A stretch of 64,000 nucleotides of DNA, from positions 62,851 to 126,850 of the forward strand of contig LVAV01000022.1 in assembly GCA_001604185.1 (NCBI GenBank), read 5' to 3'. Every line of letters begins with the position of its first letter. The first letter of the stretch is position 1. Below the pieces are notes generated by a model that was not told the DNA's origin, searched no databases, and saw only the letters and a list, made by a program, of their open reading frames with translations. The DNA is from Clostridiales bacterium Firm_16. GTDB taxonomy: Bacteria > Bacillota > Clostridia > Saccharofermentanales > Saccharofermentanaceae. The position numbers and the translations under genes are program-made. Below are positions 49,821 to 58,758 of this stretch, piece after piece.

Positions 49821-50639
49821 ATGGGAATCATTGTCGGACTGGATGTAGGCGGAAGTACCACGAAAGTTGTCGGTATGGATGGCGACAAGATCATCGGTAA
49901 CAAGATCGTCAAGGCGGACGACCCGGTGACATCTGCTTTCGGTGCGCTGGGAAAGCTTATGGATTCCTATGACCTGAAGATCTCAGATATCGAGAAACTT
50001 AAGATCACCGGTGTAGGGGCCTCGTTCCCGAACGGAAATCTTCTGGGTATCCCGACCGTGCGTATCCAGGAATTCTTCGCAACCGGACAAGGCGGCCTTT
50101 TCCTGTCGGGTCTGGAGCATGCAGTTGTTGTCAGCATGGGTACCGGTACGGCTTTCGTAGAAGCCACCAAGAAAGAAGTCCGTCATATCATCGGTTCCGG
50201 TGTAGGTGGCGGTACGCTGGTAGGACTTGCCAATTGTGCGCTGAATATGCGCGATTTCGATATTATTGCCGATATGGCTTCGGATGGAAGCCTGAATCAC
50301 GTGGACCTGACTATCGGAGATATCTCCCATGCCGTGATCCCGGGCCTGACGATGGATACCACCGCATCGAACTTCGGTAAGATGCAGGAGGATGCCAATA
50401 AGTCCGATGTGGCGCTGGGACTTTTTAACCTGGTGTTCCAGTCAGTCGGAACCATGGCAGTACTGGCGGCGAGAACCACGGGATTAAAGGATGTGGTCTT
50501 TACCGGTCAGGCAACCAAGGCACCGATGTGTCAGTCGATCTATAACGATTTCTCGGCACTTTATAATCTGAACTTTATCGTGCCGCAGATGTCTGAATTT
50601 GCAACCGCTATTGGTGCGGCGATCGCTTCGGAGGAATAA
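49821..50639 (+). CDS. coaW: type II pantothenate kinase
   Basis: 272 residues of the ASKHA fold. It phosphorylates pantothenate in the first step of coenzyme A synthesis. Motifs: phosphate loop GIIVGLDVGGSTTKVVGMDG, ITGVGAS, SMGTGTAFVEA and IIGSGVGGGTLVGL, with a late VFTGQATKAPM. Type II kinases are eukaryote-like and largely insensitive to CoA feedback; in bacteria they are known from staphylococci and some Clostridia. GGGGAGAAG precedes the ATG. Confidence 0.9.
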   Translation: MGIIVGLDVGGSTTKVVGMDGDKIIGNKIVKADDPVTSAFGALGKLMDSYDLKISDIEKLKITGVGASFPNGNLLGIPTVRIQEFFATGQGGLFLSGLEHAVVVSMGTGTAFVEATKKEVRHIIGSGVGGGTLVGLANCALNMRDFDIIADMASDGSLNHVDLTIGDISHAVIPGLTMDTTASNFGKMQEDANKSDVALGLFNLVFQSVGTMAVLAARTTGLKDVVFTGQATKAPMCQSIYNDFSALYNLNFIVPQMSEFATAIGAAIASEE

Positions 50640-50647
50640 CAGCGACG

Positions 50648-51502
50648 ATGCAGGATGAGGCGCATAAGAAGATCACAGAAGAAATGACGCCCGACGATTC
50701 CACGCGGAAAGAGAAGAAAAGACGTAGAAGAGCTTTTGAAATCGATCTGGTCCGCGGAATTGCCATAATCGACCTGCTTTTCCACCATACGGCCTTCGAT
50801 CTTCGGTATTTCTTCGGATACGATGTATGTTCTTTCCTGGATTCGAGCTGCACACCCTTCTGGGCCTTTGTTCAGCCTTTCTTCCTGAGCTGCTTTATCT
50901 GTGTATCCGGAATCTGCTGCCAGTTTTCCAGAAACAACTTTAGGCGGGCCCTGAAAGTGGGCCTGGTGGCGCTTGCCTTCTCGGTCGTGACCATTACGGC
51001 GGACCACTTCCTGGAACTGAATTGCGCGATCTACTTTAATGTCCTGCACCTGCTTGCTTTGTCGATGCTGTTCTTCGCAATCTTCGACCATGTGGAGCAG
51101 AAGAAGACGGGTTCTCGGGACAGCCGTGGCGGCGATCTGGTCTTGATCCTGATCCTGGGCGCATTCCTGATCCTGGCCCATGGACTTCCGATGTTCGACA
51201 ACCGCTTCCATCACTTTGCCTGGTCTTTCCTGGGCATCGCGCCGGCAGAGGATGCCTTGATCCCAATGGGTGACTATACGTCCATCGTGCCTTGGATGGG
51301 CATGTTCTTCGTGGGTATCCTTATCGGACGTCATGTGTATAAGAATAAAGAGACGCTGTTTCCCAATGCACCGAAGGCGGTCCGTGCGATATCGCGACCT
51401 GTCGAGTGGCTGGGACGGCATTCTCTCATTATCTATATCCTGCATCAGCCGGTGGTAATGGGAATTATTTATCTTCTTAAGTATCTGGAGGTATTGCCGT
51501 GA
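50648..51502 (+). CDS. DUF1624 (heparan-alpha-glucosaminide acetyltransferase-like) membrane protein
   Basis: 284 residues. After a ~30-residue charged N-terminus comes RAFEIDLVRGIAIIDLLFHHTAFDL, the hallmark of the DUF1624/HGSNAT-like acyltransferases (R-x-x-x-x-D-x-x-R-G, with a His at the end of the first helix). About seven membrane helices follow (FFLSCFICVSGICCQF, YFNVLHLLALSMLFFAIF, WMGMFFVGILIGRHVY, SLIIYILHQPVVMGIIYLL). Relatives are thought to acylate surface sugars using cytoplasmic acyl donors. It overlaps the DUF3810 gene by 4 bases. Confidence 0.83.
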   Translation: MQDEAHKKITEEMTPDDSTRKEKKRRRRAFEIDLVRGIAIIDLLFHHTAFDLRYFFGYDVCSFLDSSCTPFWAFVQPFFLSCFICVSGICCQFSRNNFRRALKVGLVALAFSVVTITADHFLELNCAIYFNVLHLLALSMLFFAIFDHVEQKKTGSRDSRGGDLVLILILGAFLILAHGLPMFDNRFHHFAWSFLGIAPAEDALIPMGDYTSIVPWMGMFFVGILIGRHVYKNKETLFPNAPKAVRAISRPVEWLGRHSLIIYILHQPVVMGIIYLLKYLEVLP

Positions 51503-52677
51503 CGTCTCCAGATTCTGTTACCAAGAAATCCCGCCGCCGCACGCTGAAGAGGTGGGGAATCGGGATCGTGCTTCCGGTCCTTCTCCTGGTGGGACTTTAT
51601 TTCCTTCAGAAGTTTATGCTGAACTTCCCGAAAGCCGGCGAGGTCTATACGACGACAGTATATGTCTGGCTGACCTATATTCCTGCCAAACTGGTTTCTC
51701 TTATTCCGATCTCCTTGACGGAGGTGCTGGTGCTTACCCTGGCCATGAGTACGCCACTTCTGATCGCGTGGTTCCTGATCCGGATGGTACGTGCGCTGAA
51801 GAAGAAGGAAGGGAAGAAATTCTGGTTCAGAAGTGCCCGGATCCTTGCCTGGGGATTATGTATCTTATATGCTGATTTTATGCTGTTCCACGGTCTGAAC
51901 TATGCACGGAGGACCCTTCCGGAATCCCTTCATTTCGGTACGAGAAACTATAGCGTAGAAGAACTGGAACAGGTCTATAAATGGGTGGTAGACGAGCTGA
52001 ATGCGACTCGGGCGCGCTGTATGGAGGATGAATCCGGCGTGATGACTTATCCGGGTGGAATAAACGGTTTCATGAAGGATGTTCCGGAGCTCTATAGAAA
52101 AAGTGCAGTCGATTTCCCGTCGATCGCGGGTAATGTGGGCCGCCCGAAGCCGGTGGCGATGTCCCGTTACTGGATCTATACAGATATCGTAGGGATGTAC
52201 TTTCCTTTCTTTGCGGAGTGTAATGTGAATAAGGACGTGCAGATGGTGGAGATGATCGGACATACTTTCCATGAGCTTTCTCATCTGAACGGCTATGCAG
52301 TAGAGAATAACGCCAATCTGGCGTCTCTGGTACTGCGACTGAACAGTGATGTTCCGGAAGTGCGGTACACGGCGCTATATGACGCCGTCGGTATGGTGGA
52401 GGAGGACCTCAGCAAAGCTTTGAACGGCGATCGGAAACGTTTCAATGAGATCTTGAACGAAGTACAGTTCTGTGACGGTTTCTACCGGGATCTGACAGCG
52501 GTCAGCGAGTACTGGCTTTCCATCAATCCGCCGCCCCTGATCCAGGAAGTCTCCAATACCGTGAACGACTCTTTCCTGAAAGCCAACCAGCAGGAAGAGG
52601 GCGTGAAGACCTATAAGATGCCTACCTCTACGGTGGCCGATTATTACTATATTTTCCTCGAAGGTGAAGCATGCTGA
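51499..52677 (+). CDS. DUF3810 membrane protein with HExxH motif
   Basis: 392 residues from a GTG that overlaps the previous stop (GTGA). Three helices lie in the first ~140 residues. The outer domain has YARRTLPESLHF and, near residue 259, TFHELSHLNGYAVENNANL, the H-E-x-x-H-x-x-G-x-x-x-E zinc-peptidase layout seen throughout DUF3810. No activity is published to my knowledge, but the motif suggests a membrane metalloprotease. It overlaps hemZ by 7 bases. Confidence 0.82.
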   Translation: MTSPDSVTKKSRRRTLKRWGIGIVLPVLLLVGLYFLQKFMLNFPKAGEVYTTTVYVWLTYIPAKLVSLIPISLTEVLVLTLAMSTPLLIAWFLIRMVRALKKKEGKKFWFRSARILAWGLCILYADFMLFHGLNYARRTLPESLHFGTRNYSVEELEQVYKWVVDELNATRARCMEDESGVMTYPGGINGFMKDVPELYRKSAVDFPSIAGNVGRPKPVAMSRYWIYTDIVGMYFPFFAECNVNKDVQMVEMIGHTFHELSHLNGYAVENNANLASLVLRLNSDVPEVRYTALYDAVGMVEEDLSKALNGDRKRFNEILNEVQFCDGFYRDLTAVSEYWLSINPPPLIQEVSNTVNDSFLKANQQEEGVKTYKMPTSTVADYYYIFLEGEAC

Positions 52678-54128
52678 CGATCCGTTTGCAAGGGCACGAA
52701 CACTTCTATCCGCTGTGTGATGTGGTGCGGCTTCTGACCGGCGTGATCCCGAAGGTGGAAGACGGGGAGATCCATGTAGATATAGAAGAAACAGCCGGGA
52801 TCGTAAGCTGCCTTTCCGACAGGAAGGCTATGACCTATATTGAGGATGGTTTTGCCGAATTGAAAGAGGGAAGATCCCGGGAGTGTGACTGCGAAGGTGA
52901 CCGCACTTCGGAGGGACTTCCTGTATCCAGAGAGATCAAGAGACAACTTTATTTTCTTCTCTGTGATGCCTTGGCAAAAGAACTGCCCTGGGGTGCGTTG
53001 ACCGGCATCCGGCCGACCCAGGTGGCAAGAGAAGTATCCTGTGAAGAGGACCTCTCGCAGATCTACGGCGTCCGTCCGGATAAAGCCAAGCTTGCTTTCC
53101 TGACGAAGGTCGGAGAAGACGAGGTGCTGAAAGAATCCGAGCCGGACAGCCTGCATATCTATATCGGTATCCCGTTCTGTCCGTCAAGATGCTCCTACTG
53201 TTCTTTCGTGGCCCAGGAAGCACCCAGAAAGACGGGACTTCTGCCATCTTATGTAGATGCGGTGCTGAAGGAGATCGATCTCGTTCTGCCGAAGATCGAT
53301 CAGAAGATCGAGACCCTTTATATCGGCGGAGGAACGCCGACGGTTCTGGATGAAGAACTTTTCGAGAAGTTTATTAACGGCGTGTTCTCCCATGATGCTT
53401 TCCGGAATCTTCGTGAAGTGACGGTGGAAGCCGGAAGGGCGGATACCATCACGGAGAAGAAGCTTCAGACATTGCGGAAAGCCGGCATCACCCGGATCTG
53501 TATCAATCCTCAGACACTTTGCGATGCGACATTGACCCGCATCGGGCGGCATCACAGCGCGGCGGACTTTATCCGGGCCTATACGATGGCGCGGTCCATG
53601 GGCTTTTCGGTCATCAACACCGACCTGATTGCAGGCCTTCCCGGGGAGTCGGCGGAGGAATTCTGCGATTCACTGAAACAGATCATTGATCTTGAGCCGG
53701 AAAACATTACCGTACATTCTCTGTCGAAGAAGCGTCGCTCGGATCTGTCGCGAGAAGAGATCGTGAAGTTCGAAGCAGAAGAACTCTCGAAGATGGAAAC
53801 TATGCTTTCTTTTGCCTTTTCGGCGCTGACGGAAGCAGGATATGCACCTTACTACCTTTATAAGCAGAAAGATACACTGGGCGGACATGAGAATGTGGGA
53901 TACCAGAAAGGTGATACTTCCTGTATCTATAACGTGGCCATGATGGGTGACCAGAGAAGCGTACTGTCTTTCGGCGCCGGTGGTATGAGTAAACGCGTGT
54001 TCCACGATGACGCTTCGGATGCAGGTCAGGTCCGGGTGGAAAGATGCTCCTGCATCAAGGATGCGATCCAGTATATTCAGAACGTGGAATCCATGGCAGG
54101 CAAGAAGATCTCTTTTTTCGAGAGTTAA
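52671..54128 (+). CDS. hemZ: radical SAM coproporphyrinogen dehydrogenase-like protein HemZ
   Basis: 485 residues. The N-terminal ~150 residues carry the HemZ-specific region with ALTGIRPTQVAREV; the radical SAM domain follows, with the [4Fe-4S] ligands C-x3-C-x2-C in IPFCPSRCSYCSFVA, then TLYIGGGTPTVLDEELF, VEAGRADTITEKKL, INPQTLCDATLTRIGRHH and INTDLIAGLPGESAEEF. HemZ was named for oxygen-independent coproporphyrinogen oxidation, but in many anaerobes without heme synthesis its substrate is unclear. No other heme gene is in the window. It overlaps the DUF3810 stop. Confidence 0.9.
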   Translation: MLTIRLQGHEHFYPLCDVVRLLTGVIPKVEDGEIHVDIEETAGIVSCLSDRKAMTYIEDGFAELKEGRSRECDCEGDRTSEGLPVSREIKRQLYFLLCDALAKELPWGALTGIRPTQVAREVSCEEDLSQIYGVRPDKAKLAFLTKVGEDEVLKESEPDSLHIYIGIPFCPSRCSYCSFVAQEAPRKTGLLPSYVDAVLKEIDLVLPKIDQKIETLYIGGGTPTVLDEELFEKFINGVFSHDAFRNLREVTVEAGRADTITEKKLQTLRKAGITRICINPQTLCDATLTRIGRHHSAADFIRAYTMARSMGFSVINTDLIAGLPGESAEEFCDSLKQIIDLEPENITVHSLSKKRRSDLSREEIVKFEAEELSKMETMLSFAFSALTEAGYAPYYLYKQKDTLGGHENVGYQKGDTSCIYNVAMMGDQRSVLSFGAGGMSKRVFHDDASDAGQVRVERCSCIKDAIQYIQNVESMAGKKISFFES

Positions 54129-54160
54129 TGTGTATCTCTTCGAGAGTTGGGATCCCGGCG

Positions 54161-56293
54161 TCAGGTCGGATCTTTCAGGCGTGTGATATCCGAATCATTC
54201 TTATCGTACATGACATCATACTCGATGAAGGAATAAAGCTTCATGAGGGGCGTAGGAGATCCGTCGTCGGGGATCTCTTCGAAGGTGTCGTTATTGCGGT
54301 CATAATACCAGTCAAAGTTTATGATCGGTACATCCTTGCGGATCGCGGAGAGGGTCTGATAGTAAGGAGAGAGCGGCAGACCTGCATAGCGCAGCACATC
54401 CAGTGCACAGTAGTTCATGCTGACATTGGCGTGGCTCTTGTCGGTGTGGATCAGCTGTTCCTCGATGGATGCCTTGATGTTCTCCGGAATATCGTAATTG
54501 GCCCAGAGGAAGAAGGGTACTTCGTAGGATTCCTGCGGATAGGCGGCCTGATCGAAAAGACCGGTAACAGAGGGCTGGTGGTCGCCGAAGAAGAACAGGA
54601 CATATTTCTCGTCGGCATTACGGAAATAGTCGATGAGATAACGGAGCGCATCGTCACTTTCTTTCAGAAGAGACAGGTAGCAGTTCATCTCGTCGATGTC
54701 CAGTCCGTTGGTAGAGTCAGCGGTAGCGTATTCCGTTAAGGAGAAGTTGTCGAAATCTCCGTGGTTCCAGAATCCGCCGTGGTTCTGCAGCGTCACCAGG
54801 AAGGCGAAGACCTTGTCCTTGCCCTGGGCGTGATAGGTATCCAGTTTCTCTGTCAGCATCTTATATGTGGGAAGATCGGCCACGTATTTTCGTATCAGAT
54901 CGGCTTTGGTCAGAGTCATATCCTCGGAGAAAATCTGTTCTTCAAATCCCAGAAGGGGATATACGCGGTCTCGGCTCCAGTTAGCGGCATTGCAGGGATG
55001 CATGCCCAGTGTGGTATAGCCCAGACCGGAAAGATAGTAGGGAAGGGACATCTTGGCATCGTTGATGCCGGTAGTGAAGGGGACCAGGCCTTTGTTGATA
55101 TATCCAAGCGAAAGACCGGTCAGGAATTCGAATTCGGAATTAGCGGTATTGGAGCCGTAGATCGAGGCCAGATAGTAGCCGTTGATGCAGTTCGGGTCCT
55201 GCATGAGCTCCTGGTAGAACGGAGCCGGATCGGTGTAGGACGTCAGTCTGTCCTGATAGATCGACATGTCGGCATAGGCTTCGTTCATGACGACTACGAT
55301 GTTGACGTCATCGGTGATCCATTCTTCGTCCTTTGCCGCATTCTGCGTAATGGCCGAGGCCTGTTCGTTGATATAGGAGATCGAATAGTCATCAGGCTTG
55401 GCAGGGTAAAACAGCTCGATAGAATAGAGAAAGTTCATCACGAAAGTATTGTCGTGGGAAGGGTGAAAACCGAATGTTGCGATTTCATGTGTGGACCGGA
55501 ACCACATATACGAGGCGCCGGAAAGTCCCATGAGGACGACGGTGGAAAGGACACAGGCGGCCAGATCTTTTCTCTTGGAAAGCGCGGAGAGGATCTTCGG
55601 CTTCGGTTTCTGTACGGAGGCAGGAACGGAGCTCTCCTCCGATTCCCCGGAAGGATGCGCAAGAGTGTTTTTGCCACGGACAGAGTTCACGGAAAGAATG
55701 AAAAGAATATACGGGCATATAAGATAGAACAGGATAGGAAGCAAGTGGAAATGGTAGTTCTCGACTACGTTATTGGCGGTGGAGATATTAACCAGGTCCA
55801 GGGCGATCAGTTCGTATCCGCGGGCGGAGGTCACGAAGTAGTCCGCGGCGCTGAAGAGGAGAAACGGTAAAGGTGTGACCCAGGCAGCAACTTTGTAGGG
55901 GACTCGGAAAGTGCGAAGTATCATGTAAAGCGTACCTGCGATCAGGATCGTGCAAAGGATCGATTCCACGCCGCTGATGAACACGATTCTCATGAGTATC
56001 ATCTCGGCATAGATGCCGGACAGGGCCTTGAAACTCAAAGTAATGGCGTACTGGGCGAAATAGCAGGTGAAGAATGCAGTCGAGAATCCCAGGAAAAGGT
56101 CTCGGGTAAATGCCTTCTTGAAACGGATCGGGACGACCGCTGTCAGGAAATAAAGGCAAAGTATTATAAGAGGTGTGTGTACACCATAAGACTTCACGTA
56201 ATATCCTGCGGACAGAATGAACGGAACGAAGGCAATGAGGCCTCGTATGACATGATTCTTCTGCAGCTTTCTGCCAAATAACTCCAAGTACAT
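54161..56293 (-). CDS. LtaS-like sulfatase-family membrane protein
   Basis: 710 residues. Five or more membrane helices cover residues ~15-205, and another one ~243-265. The outer sulfatase-fold domain shows IVVVMNEAYADM, the nucleophile T383 in SIYGSNTANSEFEFLTGLS, and the metal-binding FFGDHQPSV near the end. LtaS transfers glycerol phosphate from phosphatidylglycerol to a growing polymer; this longer Clostridial form may add glycerol phosphate or phosphoethanolamine-type groups. AGGGGG touches the ATG at 56293 with no gap, so the in-frame TTG at 56287, 6 bases away, may be the real start. It is divergent from the tRNA and phosphonate genes. Confidence 0.88.
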   Translation of the reverse strand: MYLELFGRKLQKNHVIRGLIAFVPFILSAGYYVKSYGVHTPLIILCLYFLTAVVPIRFKKAFTRDLFLGFSTAFFTCYFAQYAITLSFKALSGIYAEMILMRIVFISGVESILCTILIAGTLYMILRTFRVPYKVAAWVTPLPFLLFSAADYFVTSARGYELIALDLVNISTANNVVENYHFHLLPILFYLICPYILFILSVNSVRGKNTLAHPSGESEESSVPASVQKPKPKILSALSKRKDLAACVLSTVVLMGLSGASYMWFRSTHEIATFGFHPSHDNTFVMNFLYSIELFYPAKPDDYSISYINEQASAITQNAAKDEEWITDDVNIVVVMNEAYADMSIYQDRLTSYTDPAPFYQELMQDPNCINGYYLASIYGSNTANSEFEFLTGLSLGYINKGLVPFTTGINDAKMSLPYYLSGLGYTTLGMHPCNAANWSRDRVYPLLGFEEQIFSEDMTLTKADLIRKYVADLPTYKMLTEKLDTYHAQGKDKVFAFLVTLQNHGGFWNHGDFDNFSLTEYATADSTNGLDIDEMNCYLSLLKESDDALRYLIDYFRNADEKYVLFFFGDHQPSVTGLFDQAAYPQESYEVPFFLWANYDIPENIKASIEEQLIHTDKSHANVSMNYCALDVLRYAGLPLSPYYQTLSAIRKDVPIINFDWYYDRNNDTFEEIPDDGSPTPLMKLYSFIEYDVMYDKNDSDITRLKDPT

Positions 56294-56357
56294 CCCCCTT
56301 TGTACATTAAGTAAAATTATTATACTACAAAAGCTTTTATCGTGCTCAAATCCCTAC

Positions 56358-56386
56358 TTGCCAAACAGGGAATCTATCGGTATAAT
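56358..56386 (+). promoter_or_regulatory. tRNA-Pro promoter
   Basis: TTGCCA (56358-56363), exactly 17 bp, TATAAT (56381-56386), 18 bases before the tRNA. Confidence 0.85.
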
Positions 56387-56404
56387 ATCTAAGCGTCTGA
56401 AAAT

Positions 56405-56480
56405 CGAGGTGTAGCGCAGCTGGTAGCGTACGTGCTTTGGGAGCATGGGGTCGCAGGTTCGAACCCTGTCACCTCGACCA
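56405..56480 (+). tRNA. tRNA-Pro (anticodon TGG)
   Basis: Acceptor arm CGAGGTG (56405-56411) pairs with CACCTCG (56470-56476), followed by an encoded A-CCA. D-arm GTAGCGCAGCTGGTAGCG, anticodon loop TTTGGGA (56436-56442) with TGG at 56438-56440, T-arm with GGTTCGAACC. The sequence is a full cloverleaf. Confidence 0.97.
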
Positions 56481-56482
56481 GG

Positions 56483-56515
56483 AAGAGGTCGTCCATTAGG
56501 ATGACCTCTTTTCTT
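56483..56515 (+). terminator. intrinsic terminator after tRNA-Pro
   Basis: AAGAGGTCGTCC (56483-56494) pairs with GGATGACCTCTT (56499-56510) around ATTA with one G-T pair, then TTCTTAT. Confidence 0.85.
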
Positions 56516-56545
56516 ATATTTCACAACTCTTCCACATTTGTTTTG

Positions 56546-56573
56546 TTGCCATATCCTGAAAAGAGGGTATAAT
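56546..56573 (+). promoter_or_regulatory. promoter of the AEP cassette
   Basis: TTGCCA (56546-56551), 16 bp, TATAAT (56568-56573). The expected start is near 56580, directly before the inverted repeat at 56581-56617. Confidence 0.75.
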
Positions 56574-56580
56574 GAAGAAG

Positions 56581-56617
56581 TGTTCATTTCTGAATGAGCA
56601 TAACTAAAAAATGAACA
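56581..56617. promoter_or_regulatory. putative operator of the AEP cassette
   Basis: TGTTCATTT (56581-56589) and AAATGAACA (56609-56617) are perfect 9-base inverted copies, and AATGAG at 56593-56598 forms a third half-site. Placed between promoter and start codon of a protein with a DNA-binding domain, it looks like a self-control site. Confidence 0.55.
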
Positions 56618-56633
56618 GATAGATGGAGGCAAT

Positions 56634-57524
56634 ATGAGTATCAGTCGAAAACAGTTTGACTTACTGGTAGCGCTAGAGAAGGCGTCTTCGCCTATGAAAC
56701 AGCGTGACCTGGAAAGTGCCACCGGACATTCATTGGGCACGATCAACAAGGTGCTCCGTGAACTGGTTGAACAGGATCTGGTCAAGGATGGCGTCATCAC
56801 CCAGAGTGGAAAAGATGCGCTGGAACCGTACCGCGCGAAGCGGGCCGTTTTTATCGCAGCCGGATTCGGATCGAGAATGGTTCCCATCACATTAAATACA
56901 CCGAAGCCGCTGGTCCGTGTTCACGGAAAGCGCATCATCGATACACTGCTTGACGCATGTTTTGCCGCGGGGATCCAGGATATCTATATCGTGCGTGGCT
57001 ATCTGGCGGAGCAGTTCGACCAGCTTCTTTATAAATATCCGAATATCCATTTCCTGGAAAATCCGGTCTATAACGAAGCGAACAACATCAGCAGCGGCAT
57101 GGTGGCGCGAGAGATGCTTTCTAATTCCTATGTTTTCGAAGCGGATCTTCTGCTTTCCAATCCGGATATCATCACGAAGTATCACTATACTTCCGATTTC
57201 CTGGCAATCCCTGTGGAACGTACCGATGACTGGTGTTTCGAGGTCAAGGACGGTGTGATCCGGGAAGAGAAAGTCGGCGGAGAGCACTGCTGGCAGATGG
57301 TGGGTATTTCCTACTGGAATAAGGAAGACGGTGAGAAACTTTCGAAGGATATTCCTTCTGTCTACGAAGGTCCGGGAGGCAAGGAGCGCTACTGGGAGCA
57401 GGTACCGCTTGTTTACCGTAAGGAGAACTATAAGGTTGAGGTACGGGAGTGTAAGGCCGACGATATTGTCGAGATCGATACATTCCGTGAACTCAAGCAG
57501 ATCGATAAAGCATACGATGTCTGA
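56634..57524 (+). CDS. winged-helix/LicC-like nucleotidyltransferase, probable AEP cytidylyltransferase
   Basis: 296 residues. Residues ~1-68 are a winged helix (RKQFDLLVALEKASSPMKQR, then GHSLGTINKVLRELVEQDL and a wing GVITQSGKDAL). Residues ~70-296 are a sugar-phosphate nucleotidyltransferase-like domain: FIAAGFGSRMVPITLNTPKP is the nucleotide loop (G-x-G-x-R-x9-K-P), followed by NPVYNEANNISS and the metal Asp in FEADLLLSNPD, as in LicC choline-phosphate and PntC AEP cytidylyltransferases. As first gene of a complete AEP pathway its likely reaction is CTP + AEP -> CMP-AEP + PPi. PntC in Treponema is a known precedent, there fused to a transaminase rather than encoded beside it. Phosphocholine as substrate is the main alternative. 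Confidence 0.85.
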   Translation: MSISRKQFDLLVALEKASSPMKQRDLESATGHSLGTINKVLRELVEQDLVKDGVITQSGKDALEPYRAKRAVFIAAGFGSRMVPITLNTPKPLVRVHGKRIIDTLLDACFAAGIQDIYIVRGYLAEQFDQLLYKYPNIHFLENPVYNEANNISSGMVAREMLSNSYVFEADLLLSNPDIITKYHYTSDFLAIPVERTDDWCFEVKDGVIREEKVGGEHCWQMVGISYWNKEDGEKLSKDIPSVYEGPGGKERYWEQVPLVYRKENYKVEVRECKADDIVEIDTFRELKQIDKAYDV

Positions 57525-57566
57525 TCCTTCTTAGTCGGATCAACTGCGTGAAAAAGGAGAATAAAT

Positions 57567-58706
57567 ATGGAATCCATTAAGAGAAACATCTTATTAAATC
57601 CGGGTCCGTCGACGACAACGGATACCGTGAAGTACGCCCAGGTCGTGCCGGATATCTGCCCGCGTGAGAAGGAGTTTGCCGGTCTTATGAAGGGTCTTCG
57701 CGAGGAACTGGTGAAGGTAGTACATGGTGACCTTCAGAAGTATACTTCCGTGCTTTTCTGTGGTTCGGGTACGATCAACATCGATGTGTGCATCAACTCC
57801 CTTCTTCCGGAAGGAAAGAAAGTGCTGGTGATCGATAACGGCGCGTATTCGTCCCGTGCGGTGGAGATCTGTCAGTTCTACGGACTGCCGCATATCGACC
57901 TGAAGTTCCCGGTGGACCAGCGTCCGGACCTGGCTGTTATTGAAGAGACATTGAAGAATAACCCGGATATCGGGCTTGTGCATACGACCCACAACGAGAC
58001 GGGTACAGGTATCCTCAATCCGATCCGCGAGATCGGTGCACTGGTACATCAGTACGATGCCGTTTTTACCGTGGATACAACAAGTACTTATGCGATGCGT
58101 CCGATCGATATCGAGAAGGATAACATTGATTTCTGTATGGCTTCCGCGCAGAAAGGTCTTATGGCTATGACAGGTCTTTCTTTCGTAGTCGGAAACCGCG
58201 CTATTCTGGAGAAGTCCAAGGATTATCCGAAGCGCAGTTACTACTGCAATCTTTTCCTGCAGTATGACTGCTTTGAGAAGACGGGGGAGATGCACTTTAC
58301 TCCGCCGGTCCAGACGATCTACGCTACGATCCAGGCCCTGAAGGAATACTGGGCAGAGGGCGAAGAAGCGAAGTGGGCACGTCATACCCGTGTTTTCGAC
58401 GCGATCAACAGCGGACTGGATGAGTTAGGATTCCGTCAGGTCATCAAGCCGGAGTGGCGGGCCGGACTGGTTTCTTCTGCGATCTATCCGGATGATCCGA
58501 ACTGGAGCTTCGAGAAGGTACATGACTATTGCTATGAGCGAGGGTTTACCATTTATCCTGGTAAGATCTCGACGACGAATACTTTCCGTCTTTGTGCTCT
58601 GGGTGCCATCGATGCACCGGATATCGATGCTTTCTTTAAAGTGTTCCGCGAAGCACTGGAAGTGAATAACATCGCGATCCCGGTAAGATACAACGACGCG
58701 AAATAA
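57567..58706 (+). CDS. 2-aminoethylphosphonate aminotransferase
   Basis: 379 residues, fold-type I PLP enzyme of the PhnW/AepZ group. Clear features: LLNPGPSTTTDTVKYAQV at the N-terminus, LFCGSGTINIDVCINSLLP, VHTTHNETGTGILNPI, FTVDTTSTYAMRPIDIE, and the PLP lysine in FCMASAQKGLMAM. In this cassette it would run in the synthetic direction, turning phosphonoacetaldehyde into AEP with an amino donor. AAAAAGGAG precedes the ATG. It is placed between the nucleotidyltransferase and the PEP mutase genes. Confidence 0.88.
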   Translation: MESIKRNILLNPGPSTTTDTVKYAQVVPDICPREKEFAGLMKGLREELVKVVHGDLQKYTSVLFCGSGTINIDVCINSLLPEGKKVLVIDNGAYSSRAVEICQFYGLPHIDLKFPVDQRPDLAVIEETLKNNPDIGLVHTTHNETGTGILNPIREIGALVHQYDAVFTVDTTSTYAMRPIDIEKDNIDFCMASAQKGLMAMTGLSFVVGNRAILEKSKDYPKRSYYCNLFLQYDCFEKTGEMHFTPPVQTIYATIQALKEYWAEGEEAKWARHTRVFDAINSGLDELGFRQVIKPEWRAGLVSSAIYPDDPNWSFEKVHDYCYERGFTIYPGKISTTNTFRLCALGAIDAPDIDAFFKVFREALEVNNIAIPVRYNDAK

Positions 58707-58758
58707 GAGACGACGAGCCTCGATGACGAGTGCTTCGAAGATAAGATTGGAGATTCAT

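Noticed and set aside
54044..55870. Plus-strand open frames of 231 and 369 codons
   Set aside because: Antisense to the LtaS-like gene, whose active-site motifs are intact.
56354..56890. 178-codon minus-strand open frame over the tRNA
   Set aside because: It crosses the tRNA-Pro gene and the AEP promoter; the frame is accidental.
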